This document shows positions 1 to 5,882 of a DNA stretch of 6,430 nucleotides, piece by piece. The position numbers and the translations under genes were made by a program. Numbering within the stretch: position 1 is the stretch's first letter; each line of letters opens with the position of its first letter. Location: NCBI GenBank assembly GCA_009774535.1, contig VSNY01000206.1, forward strand, positions 1-6,430, in the 5' to 3' direction. The DNA is from Lachnospiraceae bacterium. Its GTDB lineage: Bacteria; Bacillota; Clostridia; Lachnospirales; Lachnospiraceae. Below the pieces are notes generated by a model, which saw nothing but the letters and a program-made list of their open reading frames with translations, did no database searches and was not told where the DNA came from.

Positions 1-162
1 AAAGGCGCGTTCAAAAAAGGGACAGGTCTGTCGAATGTAAAAAAAGTGGCTGAAAAATATGGCGGCGCCATGAGTATCGAGACACAGGAGAATGCATTTG
101 TCCTCCATGTGCTGCTGATCATTCCACAGCATCCAGAAAGCAGCACACAGCAAATGGATTAA
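1..162 (+). CDS. C-terminal end of a GHKL-type sensor histidine kinase (5' partial)
   Basis: The open frame enters from the left edge in frame 1 and ends at TAA 160-162, giving 53 residues. The segment KGTGLSNVKKVAEKYGG matches the G2 box (GxGLxNV) of the GHKL ATP-binding fold, followed by the usual Gly-Gly turn and closing beta strands (MSIETQ...FVLHVLLIIP). Kinases of this class bind ATP on the cytoplasmic face and phosphorylate a response regulator. The sensor, dimerisation and N-box parts lie outside the window. The tail (PQHPESSTQQMD) looks like a natural C-terminus. An ABC permease remnant follows directly, which fits a sensor/ABC-exporter locus of the bacitracin-resistance type. No ATPase gene lies between them, so a deletion is likely. 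The family call is good, but the substrate and signal are unknown. Confidence 0.75.
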   Translation, partial: KGAFKKGTGLSNVKKVAEKYGGAMSIETQENAFVLHVLLIIPQHPESSTQQMD

Positions 163-171
163 AATGTTAAT

Positions 172-863
172 ATGCTTGAAAAAGATGCGCAATGTGACCG
201 CGCACACTTATCAAAGCTGTTCTATGTGGAAACAGGCATGGGCATGTTCCATGCGCTGTCCGGGAAAAAGAATTTATTCCTGATGATCTGTTCCTTTGCC
301 ATCAGCATTATGCTTTTTTTTGCTTTCCAGGTGATGGTTGTCTTCCTGGGCCAGGGTATGCCTGCATTAGCCCCGTGGGCGGGGATGTATCTGTGACAGC
401 CGCTGCAGGGCTGGAGACTTCTGTAATAGAAGAAATTGAAGCTGTCGATGGGGTGAAGCGTGCTTTTGTCAGAATGGAATACGGCGGCTTATCTGTTTCT
501 TCCGATACCGAGAGCGGAACGATCACGCTGGTTTCCTATGAAGAAAATCAGTTCAAATGGGCAAAAGAGGAACTGAACGGGGAAAGTATCGATGCGGTTT
601 CGGGAGAAGCCGGGGATATCTTAGTGTCCTACCGGGATGGCATGCAATGGAAGGCCGGGAACACCGTGACGCTCCATACGCCTTTTGGGGAGAAACAGAT
701 GAGGATTGCGGGAATCCTTTCTTCTGCAAATGCATCAAGTGAAGCGGGAAGCCTTGGATACATCATATGTTCAGAACAGCTGTTTACGGAGAGCATCAGT
801 GCGGCAGGCTATACGGCTGTGGATATACATTTAGTATTTAATATTGATATTTTTTTCGCATAG
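172..863 (+). pseudogene. FtsX/MacB-type ABC transporter permease, internal fragment with frameshift
   Basis: Two adjacent frames make one broken protein. Frame 1 (172-396) has a cytoplasmic stretch, then SGKKNLFLMICSFAISIML and further hydrophobic residues forming a membrane helix, then GMPALAPWAG. Frame 3 takes over near 375-385 with GDVSVTAAAGLETSVIEEIE, a MacB-like extracytoplasmic domain, continuing to about DIHL at 833. One extra G in the run at 381-384 would join them as PWAGDVSV. From family knowledge, such a helix preceded by a VETxMG-like stretch sits in the middle of longer FtsX permeases, so the N-terminal half is missing. The ATG at 172 has no ribosome binding site. The C-terminal membrane helices are also missing: homology stops within a few bases of the MATE stop codon, and the frame only ends at 863 by running into that gene. 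This is almost certainly non-functional; a sequencing indel could explain the frameshift but not the lost ends. Confidence 0.72.
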
Positions 864-2166
864 CGAGTATAAATAGTGCGGTTACGGCTGCTGCCAGAAA
901 TTCAGCTGCTGCTACGGACATCCAGATGCCGTCGATCTGCCAGATTAGAGGGAAGATGAGTACGGCGGCTACCTGAAATAGAAGTGTCCGCAGAAATGAG
1001 ATCAGGGCGGATACCAGGCCGTTGTTTAGGGCTGTAAAAAATGCGGAGCCGAAAATTGCTGCGCCGGCGAATAAAAATGAAAAGGAAAAGATTTGAAATC
1101 CGCGCAGCGTCAGGGTTAACAGGGATGGATCATAGCCGACAAATATATGGGACAGTGGTTTTGCAAGTATTTGTGACAGTGCAAGCATACTGACTGAAAA
1201 AAAGAAGATGATACGAAGGCTTTTTTTCAGAAGGCTGCTTAATTCTGATCTGTGTCCGGCTCCGAAATGGTAGCTGATAATTGGCGCCGCGCCGACGGAA
1301 TATCCGATAAAGGCGGCCAGGAATATGAGGTTGACATACATGAGTACGCCGTATGCCGCAACGCCGTTTTCTCCCGCATATTTCATAAGCTGCGCATTAT
1401 AAAGCATGCTGACAACGGACATGGAAATATTGGACATCAGTTCTGAGGAACCGTTGGTGCATGCTTTCCATAGAGCGGATTTGTCAAAGGCCGTCCGGGT
1501 CAGCCGCAGCGGGCTGGGATTTTTTCTTGCAAAATAAAAGACAGGTATGATACCGCCGACCAGCTGTCCGCACACGGTAGCTGCCGCCGCGGCTACAAGC
1601 CCGCCGTTTAGTACGGCGATAAATAGTGCGTCCAGAACAATGTTTGTTACGCCTGCCAATATGGTTATGATAAGGCCCATTTGCGGTTTTTCCGCTGTGG
1701 AGAAGAAGCTTTGGAACTCATACTGCAGCATGAGTGCAGGAAGTGCAAGCAGGCAGACGCGCCCGTATACAATACACAGCCTTAATAGTTCTCCTTCTGC
1801 GCCGAGCGCCGCGGCAATCGGGCCAATGAACAGTATGCCAAGAACGGCCAGCACAACGCCAAGGATGGCAGTCACATAGATAAACAGCGAAAAGATCTGG
1901 CTGGCTTCTTCCTGTTTTCCTTCTCCCATTGTCTTTGCAATCAGGGCGCTGCCGCCCGTGCCGAACATAAATCCGACAGCGCCTAAGATCATTAAAAACG
2001 GCATAATAAAATTCAGCGCGGCAAACGGGGTCTTGCCGACATAATTCGACACAAAAAAGCCGTCGACAACACCATAAATGGATGTAAAAATTAGCATCAA
2101 TATAGAAGGAAACGTAAAACGCATCAGTTTGCGATAAGAAAAATGGTCAGATAACTGGATGTTCAT
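838..2166 (-). CDS. MATE family multidrug efflux transporter
   Basis: This encodes a 442-residue integral membrane protein of normal MATE length, with about twelve hydrophobic segments and two homologous halves. Family-like features include the N-terminal FTFPSILMLIFTSIYGVVDG, where MATE proteins place the first helix and an exposed acidic residue, then LNFIMPFLMILGAVGFMFGT and ALIAKTMGEGK in the first cytoplasmic loop. MATE pumps export cationic drugs, dyes or metabolites using Na+ or H+ gradients; the substrate here cannot be read. ATG at 2166 is preferred to the in-frame TTG at 2172: an AGGGGG ribosome binding site (2175-2180) is 8 nt from the ATG but only 2 nt from the TTG. It lies 15 nt downstream of a marR gene on the same strand and is surely cotranscribed, like mepR-mepA of Staphylococcus. 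Its 3' end abuts the truncated permease. No strong terminator was seen. Confidence 0.92.
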   Translation of the reverse strand: MNIQLSDHFSYRKLMRFTFPSILMLIFTSIYGVVDGFFVSNYVGKTPFAALNFIMPFLMILGAVGFMFGTGGSALIAKTMGEGKQEEASQIFSLFIYVTAILGVVLAVLGILFIGPIAAALGAEGELLRLCIVYGRVCLLALPALMLQYEFQSFFSTAEKPQMGLIITILAGVTNIVLDALFIAVLNGGLVAAAAATVCGQLVGGIIPVFYFARKNPSPLRLTRTAFDKSALWKACTNGSSELMSNISMSVVSMLYNAQLMKYAGENGVAAYGVLMYVNLIFLAAFIGYSVGAAPIISYHFGAGHRSELSSLLKKSLRIIFFFSVSMLALSQILAKPLSHIFVGYDPSLLTLTLRGFQIFSFSFLFAGAAIFGSAFFTALNNGLVSALISFLRTLLFQVAAVLIFPLIWQIDGIWMSVAAAEFLAAAVTALFILAMRKKYQY

Positions 2167-2174
2167 AGTCAATG

Positions 2175-2180
2175 CCCCCT
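2175..2180 (-). promoter_or_regulatory. Ribosome binding site of the MATE gene (decides start)
   Basis: Read on the minus strand this is AGGGGG, 8 nt before ATG 2166. The spacing rejects the upstream in-frame TTG (2170-2172), which would leave only 2 nt. Confidence 0.7.
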
Positions 2181-2181
2181 T

Positions 2182-2619
2182 TTATAATGTTCTGATTTTT
2201 TCTTTTAAAGCGGTCAGATACCGCTTGGTCAGCTCCAGATACTGCTCCTGGTCTTCTTTTGTCCAGGAACCCATAATATCATTTTCCAGTTCTACAAGCT
2301 TTTTTACACTATTTTTGGATGTGTCTATGCCTTTTTTTGTCAGACATACTTGTTTCTTTCTGCCGCTGTCTGCTTTTAGTTCAATCAGGCCTTCAGATTC
2401 CAGTCTGCGGATGGCAGAATGTATGGTCTGCCTGCTGGTGCCGGATATTTTGCAGATCTCGCTGACCAGACAGCTGCCGCCGTTGTTGTAGGCGGAATAC
2501 AGAACCATCATGGTACTGTCGGAAAGTCCCAGTTTAACAGCTGCCTGGTGGTAAGTGGAGTCAATTTCGCTTGTCAGGTAGTTTAAACGGCGAAGCTCGG
2601 TTGTCATAAGTTCTTTCAT
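2182..2619 (-). CDS. MarR family winged-helix transcriptional regulator
   Basis: This is a 145-residue protein of usual MarR length. An N-terminal dimerisation helix leads to a winged helix-turn-helix: CLVSEICKISGTSRQTIHSA, with recognition helix at about residues 62-79, then a beta wing near residues 82-94 containing the typical D..GRKK..LT pattern, then C-terminal dimerisation helices. Such dimers bind palindromic or repeated DNA and release it when a small ligand binds. ATG 2619 is chosen because a perfect AAAGGAGG lies 7 nt upstream. A longer in-frame ATG at 2652 falls on the predicted transcription start and inside an operator repeat. The gene heads the operon with the MATE pump, so it probably represses itself and the pump through the repeats at 2637-2679. 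The ligand is unknown, perhaps a pump substrate. Confidence 0.9.
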   Translation of the reverse strand: MKELMTTELRRLNYLTSEIDSTYHQAAVKLGLSDSTMMVLYSAYNNGGSCLVSEICKISGTSRQTIHSAIRRLESEGLIELKADSGRKKQVCLTKKGIDTSKNSVKKLVELENDIMGSWTKEDQEQYLELTKRYLTALKEKIRTL

Positions 2620-2626
2620 GTTGAAA

Positions 2627-2634
2627 CCTCCTTT
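2627..2634 (-). promoter_or_regulatory. Ribosome binding site of the marR-like gene (decides start)
   Basis: The minus strand reads AAAGGAGG, a full Shine-Dalgarno match, 7 nt before ATG 2619. It lies downstream of the alternative ATG at 2652 and so rules that start out. Confidence 0.85.
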
Positions 2635-2636
2635 AT

Positions 2637-2652
2637 GTATGAAATCGGACAT
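2637..2652 (-). promoter_or_regulatory. Operator repeat 2, over the transcription start
   Basis: This is an exact second copy of the 16-bp sequence, 27 bp from the first. It covers the predicted start near 2651 and the early leader of the marR-MATE transcript. Two sites at this spacing could hold two repressor dimers, or one site may serve as an auxiliary operator. Confidence 0.68.
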
Positions 2653-2657
2653 GTGGT

Positions 2658-2686
2658 ATTATAGTATGAAATCGGACATAAGTCAA
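2658..2686 (-). promoter_or_regulatory. Sigma-A type promoter of the marR-MATE operon
   Basis: On the minus strand a -35 box TTGACT (2681-2686) is followed by exactly 17 nt and a perfect -10 box TATAAT (2658-2663). Transcription should start near 2651, leaving an untranslated leader of about 30 nt before ATG 2619. One copy of the 16-bp repeat fills nearly the whole spacer, so a bound repressor would exclude RNA polymerase. Confidence 0.85.
2664..2679 (-). promoter_or_regulatory. Operator repeat 1, in the promoter spacer
   Basis: Minus-strand sequence ATGTCCGATTTCATAC, identical to the copy at 2637-2652. It sits between the -35 and -10 boxes. Each copy has only short ATG/CAT inverted ends, so the pair reads mainly as a direct repeat. 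Assignment to the MarR-like protein is inferred from its position. Confidence 0.7.
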
Positions 2687-2697
2687 GGAGTTTTTGT

Positions 2698-2778
2698 ATG
2701 AGGAGTGTTTTGGAGATTTGGACGTATGATTTTTTTACGGATTTTACTAATGCTTGTTTTTTGAAGATACGAAATTAG
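2698..2778 (+). CDS. Possible 26-residue small ORF divergent from marR (unknown)
   Basis: ATG 2698 is preceded by AAGGAG (2685-2690) at 7 nt spacing and runs to TAG 2776-2778, encoding a small aromatic-rich peptide beginning MRSVLEIWTYDFFTDF. On the plus strand the AT-rich -10 of the marR promoter also reads as an extended -10, TGGTATTAT (2654-2662), so the same operator region could drive this reading. There is no recognisable domain, and short ORFs with a ribosome binding site also arise by chance. Function unknown; treat as tentative. Confidence 0.25.
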   Translation: MRSVLEIWTYDFFTDFTNACFLKIRN

Positions 2779-2792
2779 AGAACAAAAGTTCG
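2779..2792. promoter_or_regulatory. Candidate LexA (SOS) box upstream of the RM operon
   Basis: The sequence AGAACAAAAGTTCG contains GAAC-N4-GTTC, the core of the Gram-positive LexA/DinR operator. It lies about 30 nt upstream of the -10 of the RM promoter, further upstream than a classic operator overlapping the promoter. A partly overlapping inverted repeat, TACGAA (2768-2773) and TTCGTA (2789-2794), could instead be the site of another regulator. Confidence 0.45.
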
Positions 2793-2820
2793 TAAAGTAC
2801 TAGATATGTGAAGTAACTTA

Positions 2821-2829
2821 TGATATAAT
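2821..2829 (+). promoter_or_regulatory. Extended -10 promoter of the RM operon
   Basis: TGATATAAT has a perfect -10 (2824-2829) with the TGn extension. No good -35 box is visible 16-18 nt upstream, which an extended -10 can tolerate. The predicted start near 2836 gives a leader of about 40 nt to ATG 2878, which has GGGAGG 9 nt upstream. Confidence 0.6.
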
Positions 2830-2877
2830 GGGAAACAAAATGCCGAGAATGCAGGACACAGTGGGAGGAATATTATC

Positions 2878-4746
2878 ATGGCGATCGAGCAATATACAGA
2901 AAGTATTACCTTAAAAGAAATGAAATGTACCATTGGGAAAAATTCGTTTGGTTATGTTCTTCCGCAAGGGGACGTTTCGGGTATAGATAAAATCGAAAAA
3001 TTGCTTAAACAAGCAGGTGGAAAACCGAAAGAGTGTAATCTGGAAGATTATTCGCAGGGGGGAAAAGGAAAAGCTAAACCGGAATATATCATTACCTTTT
3101 ATGATGATATTCATACAATTATAGTTATAGAGTGTAAAAACAGTACGAAAAAACATTGCAGTGAAAAAATGAATAAGCCGTATGCTTTTGCAGTAGATGG
3201 TGTCCTATATTACGCTAAGTTTTTGAAAAAAGAGTATCATGTGATTGCTATTGCCGTGAGCGGAACGACCACTCAGAATATGAAAGTAGATACGTTCTAT
3301 TGGATGCGTGGACAGAATAACTACACAATGCTGGAAAAAGCAAAAGATATTATTTTAGAACCACGAAATTATATTGAATTAATAAAGGGAAATAAATTAC
3401 ATAAAGCGTATTCCTTGGATGCAATTAGAAATACTGCTATTGATATGCATAACTCTTTAAGAGAGATTAAAGTGACAGAGGCGCATAAGCCTATTTTTAT
3501 TGCGGGGATCTTAATCGCATTAAACGATGAGGATTTTTCAAAAAGTTATTCCAGGCTGACATCCTATAAATTAGTCATGCAAAAGATTCAAAATGCGATT
3601 GAAAATGTCCTTAAGGATAGTGATATTAAAAGCAGTAGAATCAGTTATTTAAAACAAGTGTTCCATACGCTTCAGGACAATACGAAGTTTGCCGAGATTC
3701 CGCTTGGTCATTCAAAGTCCATTACCTGGTATATTGAGCAACTGGAAATGAAAATCAAGCCGATGATGGACTATGCAGATAGTACTGTAGATGCATTAGG
3801 AGTATTTTACCATGAATTTATCAAATACTCGGGTGGTGATGGCAGTGGATTAGGTATTGTTCTGACACCTCAACATTTAACAGAATTTATGTGTGATTTA
3901 GCTGGAGTAAACAAAAATAGCCGAGTAGTGGATATCTGTTGCGGATCGGGGTCATTTCTAGTAACAGCGATGAGTAAAATGTTTAAAGAAGCAAATCCGG
4001 ATGAAGTTGAAAACATTCGTAAGAATGGTTTATATGGGGTTGAATTTGATGATGGACTCTACACGCTGGCAATTGCGAACATGATCATTCGCAAAGACGG
4101 CAAATCTAATATTTACAAAGGGGATTGTTTTAACAAAGACATTTCAAGTGAACTAAAAAGTAAGAATATTAATATCGGTTTAATTAATCCGCCATATTCA
4201 CAAAAAGATGTTGTTGAGCTGGAATTTGTGGAACACTTATTAGATCTTCTTACGGTGGGAGGGACTGGTGTCGTTGTGGTTCCAGTGAGCTGCGCAATTG
4301 GCACAAAGTTCAAAGATGTCAGAGAACGATTAATGAAGAAAAATACTTTAAAAGCCGTTTTTTCTATGCCAGATGATATCTTTTATCCTACGGGTACGAA
4401 TGTATGCGTAATGGTTTGGGAAGCCCATGCTCCTCATGATCACACACAAGAAACATTTTTTGGATATTGTAAAGATGACGGGTTTGTAAAGCGCAAGAAA
4501 TTAGGCAGAGTTGATGCTTTTGGAAAATGGGAAAAGATTGAAAAAGAGTGGTTGAAGCTGTATAGAAATAAAGATGTTGTTGATGGTTTATCTGCAAGGC
4601 ACTGCGTCGGATATAAGGACGAATGGTTGTGTGAAGCTTATATGCAGACTGACTATTCTAAATTGACGCAGACGGATTTCCAACAGACAGTAAACGATTA
4701 TTTAGCATATTTGGTAAAAAGTGGTGATTTAAATGAAGATAACTGA
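2878..4746 (+). CDS. Fused restriction endonuclease / N6-adenine DNA methyltransferase, BcgI-like (Type IIB/IIG)
   Basis: The 622-residue protein has two enzyme parts. Near residues 60-130, P68-E69 followed 16 residues later by E85-C86-K87 (strand IIVIECK) fits a PD-(D/E)XK nuclease site. After a helical linker (about 150-310) comes an N6-adenine methylase of HsdM type: TPQHLTEFM (330-338), the SAM-binding motif DICCGSGSF (352-360), acidic E389 in GVEFDD, GD at 415-416, and the catalytic NPPY (437-440). The C-terminal 60 residues probably contact the S subunit. The enzyme would methylate adenine in its target and cut unmodified DNA, with recognition supplied by the next gene, whose start it overlaps by 14 nt. 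A plain HsdM lacks the nuclease part, and no hsdR is present, so BcgI-like is the best reading. GGGAGG 9 nt upstream supports the ATG. The gene is AT-rich compared with its neighbours, suggesting horizontal gain. Confidence 0.85.
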   Translation: MAIEQYTESITLKEMKCTIGKNSFGYVLPQGDVSGIDKIEKLLKQAGGKPKECNLEDYSQGGKGKAKPEYIITFYDDIHTIIVIECKNSTKKHCSEKMNKPYAFAVDGVLYYAKFLKKEYHVIAIAVSGTTTQNMKVDTFYWMRGQNNYTMLEKAKDIILEPRNYIELIKGNKLHKAYSLDAIRNTAIDMHNSLREIKVTEAHKPIFIAGILIALNDEDFSKSYSRLTSYKLVMQKIQNAIENVLKDSDIKSSRISYLKQVFHTLQDNTKFAEIPLGHSKSITWYIEQLEMKIKPMMDYADSTVDALGVFYHEFIKYSGGDGSGLGIVLTPQHLTEFMCDLAGVNKNSRVVDICCGSGSFLVTAMSKMFKEANPDEVENIRKNGLYGVEFDDGLYTLAIANMIIRKDGKSNIYKGDCFNKDISSELKSKNINIGLINPPYSQKDVVELEFVEHLLDLLTVGGTGVVVVPVSCAIGTKFKDVRERLMKKNTLKAVFSMPDDIFYPTGTNVCVMVWEAHAPHDHTQETFFGYCKDDGFVKRKKLGRVDAFGKWEKIEKEWLKLYRNKDVVDGLSARHCVGYKDEWLCEAYMQTDYSKLTQTDFQQTVNDYLAYLVKSGDLNEDN

Positions 4747-5164
4747 TTTATTTAATATAGAATATCCTAAAACATTGATATTTTCAGATATGACAGTGAA
4801 AGAACACGGGATTAATTTTGTGAGTTCTCAAGATAAAAATAATGGTGTAGTTTCAAAAGTAGAGGAATGCGAAGGCATAAAAAAATATCCTGCTGAAGTG
4901 ATTACGGTTCCTCTGAAGGGTTCTGTCCTGATGGCTCATGTTCAATCCGAACCGTGTTATGTGGCGCATCAAATAGCAGTATTAATTCCAAAGAAACCGA
5001 TGACGATACAAGAAAAGCTATATTATTGTTTGTGCATACAAAAAAATACATATAGGTTTAACTATGGCAGACAGGCGGACAGAACATTGCCAGATTTGAT
5101 CTTGCCGATACATTGCCGGAATGGGCTAAGAACAGCAAAGTGGAACCAGTATCAACGAAAATAA
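4733..5164 (+). CDS. RM specificity subunit S, N-terminal half (first target-recognition domain; frameshifted)
   Basis: This 143-residue frame carries one target-recognition domain: an ITDLFNIEYPKT start, NFVSSQDKNNGV (residues 28-39), a central ITVPLKGSV strand, and the closing YRFNYGRQADRTLPDL. After about residue 125 the sequence stops resembling the family, while the next frame continues naturally as DTLPEW from 5107. One added base near 5105-5107 would fuse both halves into a protein of about 308 residues, a sensible length for the S partner of a BcgI-like enzyme. The ATG lies inside the 3' end of the nuclease-methylase gene with only a weak ribosome binding site, so translational coupling is likely. 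Residues 126-143 are probably out-of-frame tail. If the break is real, this could be a non-functional fragment or act as a half-S subunit. Confidence 0.75.
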   Translation: MKITDLFNIEYPKTLIFSDMTVKEHGINFVSSQDKNNGVVSKVEECEGIKKYPAEVITVPLKGSVLMAHVQSEPCYVAHQIAVLIPKKPMTIQEKLYYCLCIQKNTYRFNYGRQADRTLPDLILPIHCRNGLRTAKWNQYQRK

Positions 5165-5658
5165 AAAAATCTAATTTTACAGTTAATACCAAAAACTGGA
5201 AAGACTATACAATGGATTTTTTGTTTCGCTTTGCGAAAGGAAAACGATTAACAAAAGAAGATATGATACCAGGAGATGTAAATTTTTTAGGAGCAATTCG
5301 TGAGAATAATGGTGTTAGAGAAAAAATCAAAACAAATGATTTCTGGCAGCCAAATTGCATTACAGTAAATTATAATGGAAGCGTAGGAGAAGCATTTTAT
5401 CAATCTGAGCCGTTCTGGGCATCAGATGATGTGAATGTGTTGTATGCAAAAGATTTTTGGAAGATGAATAAATATATAGCCATGTTTATGATCACTGTTA
5501 TAAAGGCAAACAAATATCGTTTTGGTTATGGCAGAAAATGGACAATAGAAAAGATGAAGGAAACTACGCTTAAATTGCCATGTAAAAGTGATGGAAAGCC
5601 AGATTTCGAGTATATGGAAGAGTATATAAAATCACTGCCTTATAGCGATAGAATTTAA
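5113..5658 (+). CDS. RM specificity subunit S, C-terminal half (second target-recognition domain)
   Basis: The 181-residue frame starts formally at TTG 5113, but no ribosome binding site precedes it and the family-like sequence begins upstream at 5107, so this is the second part of a frameshifted gene. It contains a complete second recognition domain: WKDYTMDFLFRFAKGKRLTK, then NFLGAIRENNGV, ITVNYNGSVGEAFYQSEPFW and YRFGYGRKWTIEKM, ending with LKLPCKSDGKPDFEYMEEYI, a typical S-subunit C-terminus. It parallels the first half motif by motif. An internal ATG at 5212, with GGAAAG 8 nt upstream, would allow weak separate initiation but would remove the start of the domain. The frame overlaps the first half by 52 nt and ends at TAA 5656-5658. 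Nothing obviously belonging to the operon follows. Confidence 0.78.
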   Translation: MPEWAKNSKVEPVSTKIKKSNFTVNTKNWKDYTMDFLFRFAKGKRLTKEDMIPGDVNFLGAIRENNGVREKIKTNDFWQPNCITVNYNGSVGEAFYQSEPFWASDDVNVLYAKDFWKMNKYIAMFMITVIKANKYRFGYGRKWTIEKMKETTLKLPCKSDGKPDFEYMEEYIKSLPYSDRI

Positions 5659-5882
5659 TTTGAAATTTAATTGATGTTTACATTAAATAAGCCTGCATGG
5701 ACTGCATTTTAAAATATGAATGATAATTGCAAAAAGTGCAGCATTATGTTACCCTGAGTATATAAGATCAAAGGAAAAATCAGGAAACATGACAAAAGAA
5801 TGGTATGATGGATGAATAAAGGCAGATGAATACAAAGCTGCCAAATACATAAAATAAAACAGATACCAGGAGGAGTTTTGAA
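5659..5882. other. Intergenic region between the S gene and the secreted protein gene
   Basis: This is 224 bp of AT-rich DNA with no convincing gene. A 9-bp direct repeat AATTTAATT (5652-5660 and 5664-5672) spans the S stop codon. A weak imperfect hairpin (ATAATTGCA/TGCAGCATTAT, about 5723-5746) has no T run, so no clear terminator is seen. A possible extended -10 for the next gene is TGGTATGAT (5802-5809 region), without a good -35. GGCAG/CTGCC (5821-5842) could form a small leader hairpin. Confidence 0.4.

Noticed and set aside
375..396. Programmed ribosomal frameshift in the permease
   Set aside because: The gene is truncated at both ends and the G run is not a classic slippery heptamer; decay or a sequencing indel is simpler.
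838..855. Terminator formed by AATATTGATATT at the end of the MATE gene
   Set aside because: The stem is only a few A-T pairs within the last codons and has no G-C pairs, so it is unlikely to stop transcription.
1547..1879. A 110-codon plus-strand open frame
   Set aside because: It lies wholly inside the MATE gene on the other strand and is rich in Ser, Ala, Thr and Pro, as expected of an antisense shadow.
2159..2491. A 110-codon plus-strand open frame across the marR/MATE boundary
   Set aside because: It is antisense to a convincing MarR gene and has no ribosome binding site or family resemblance.
2620..2652. Longer start for the MarR protein at ATG 2652
   Set aside because: That codon sits at the predicted transcription start and within the operator repeat, whereas ATG 2619 has a perfect AAAGGAGG at 7 nt.
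5685..5750. Rho-independent terminator after the S gene
   Set aside because: Only weak imperfect stems around TGCA sequences were found, and none is followed by a T run.
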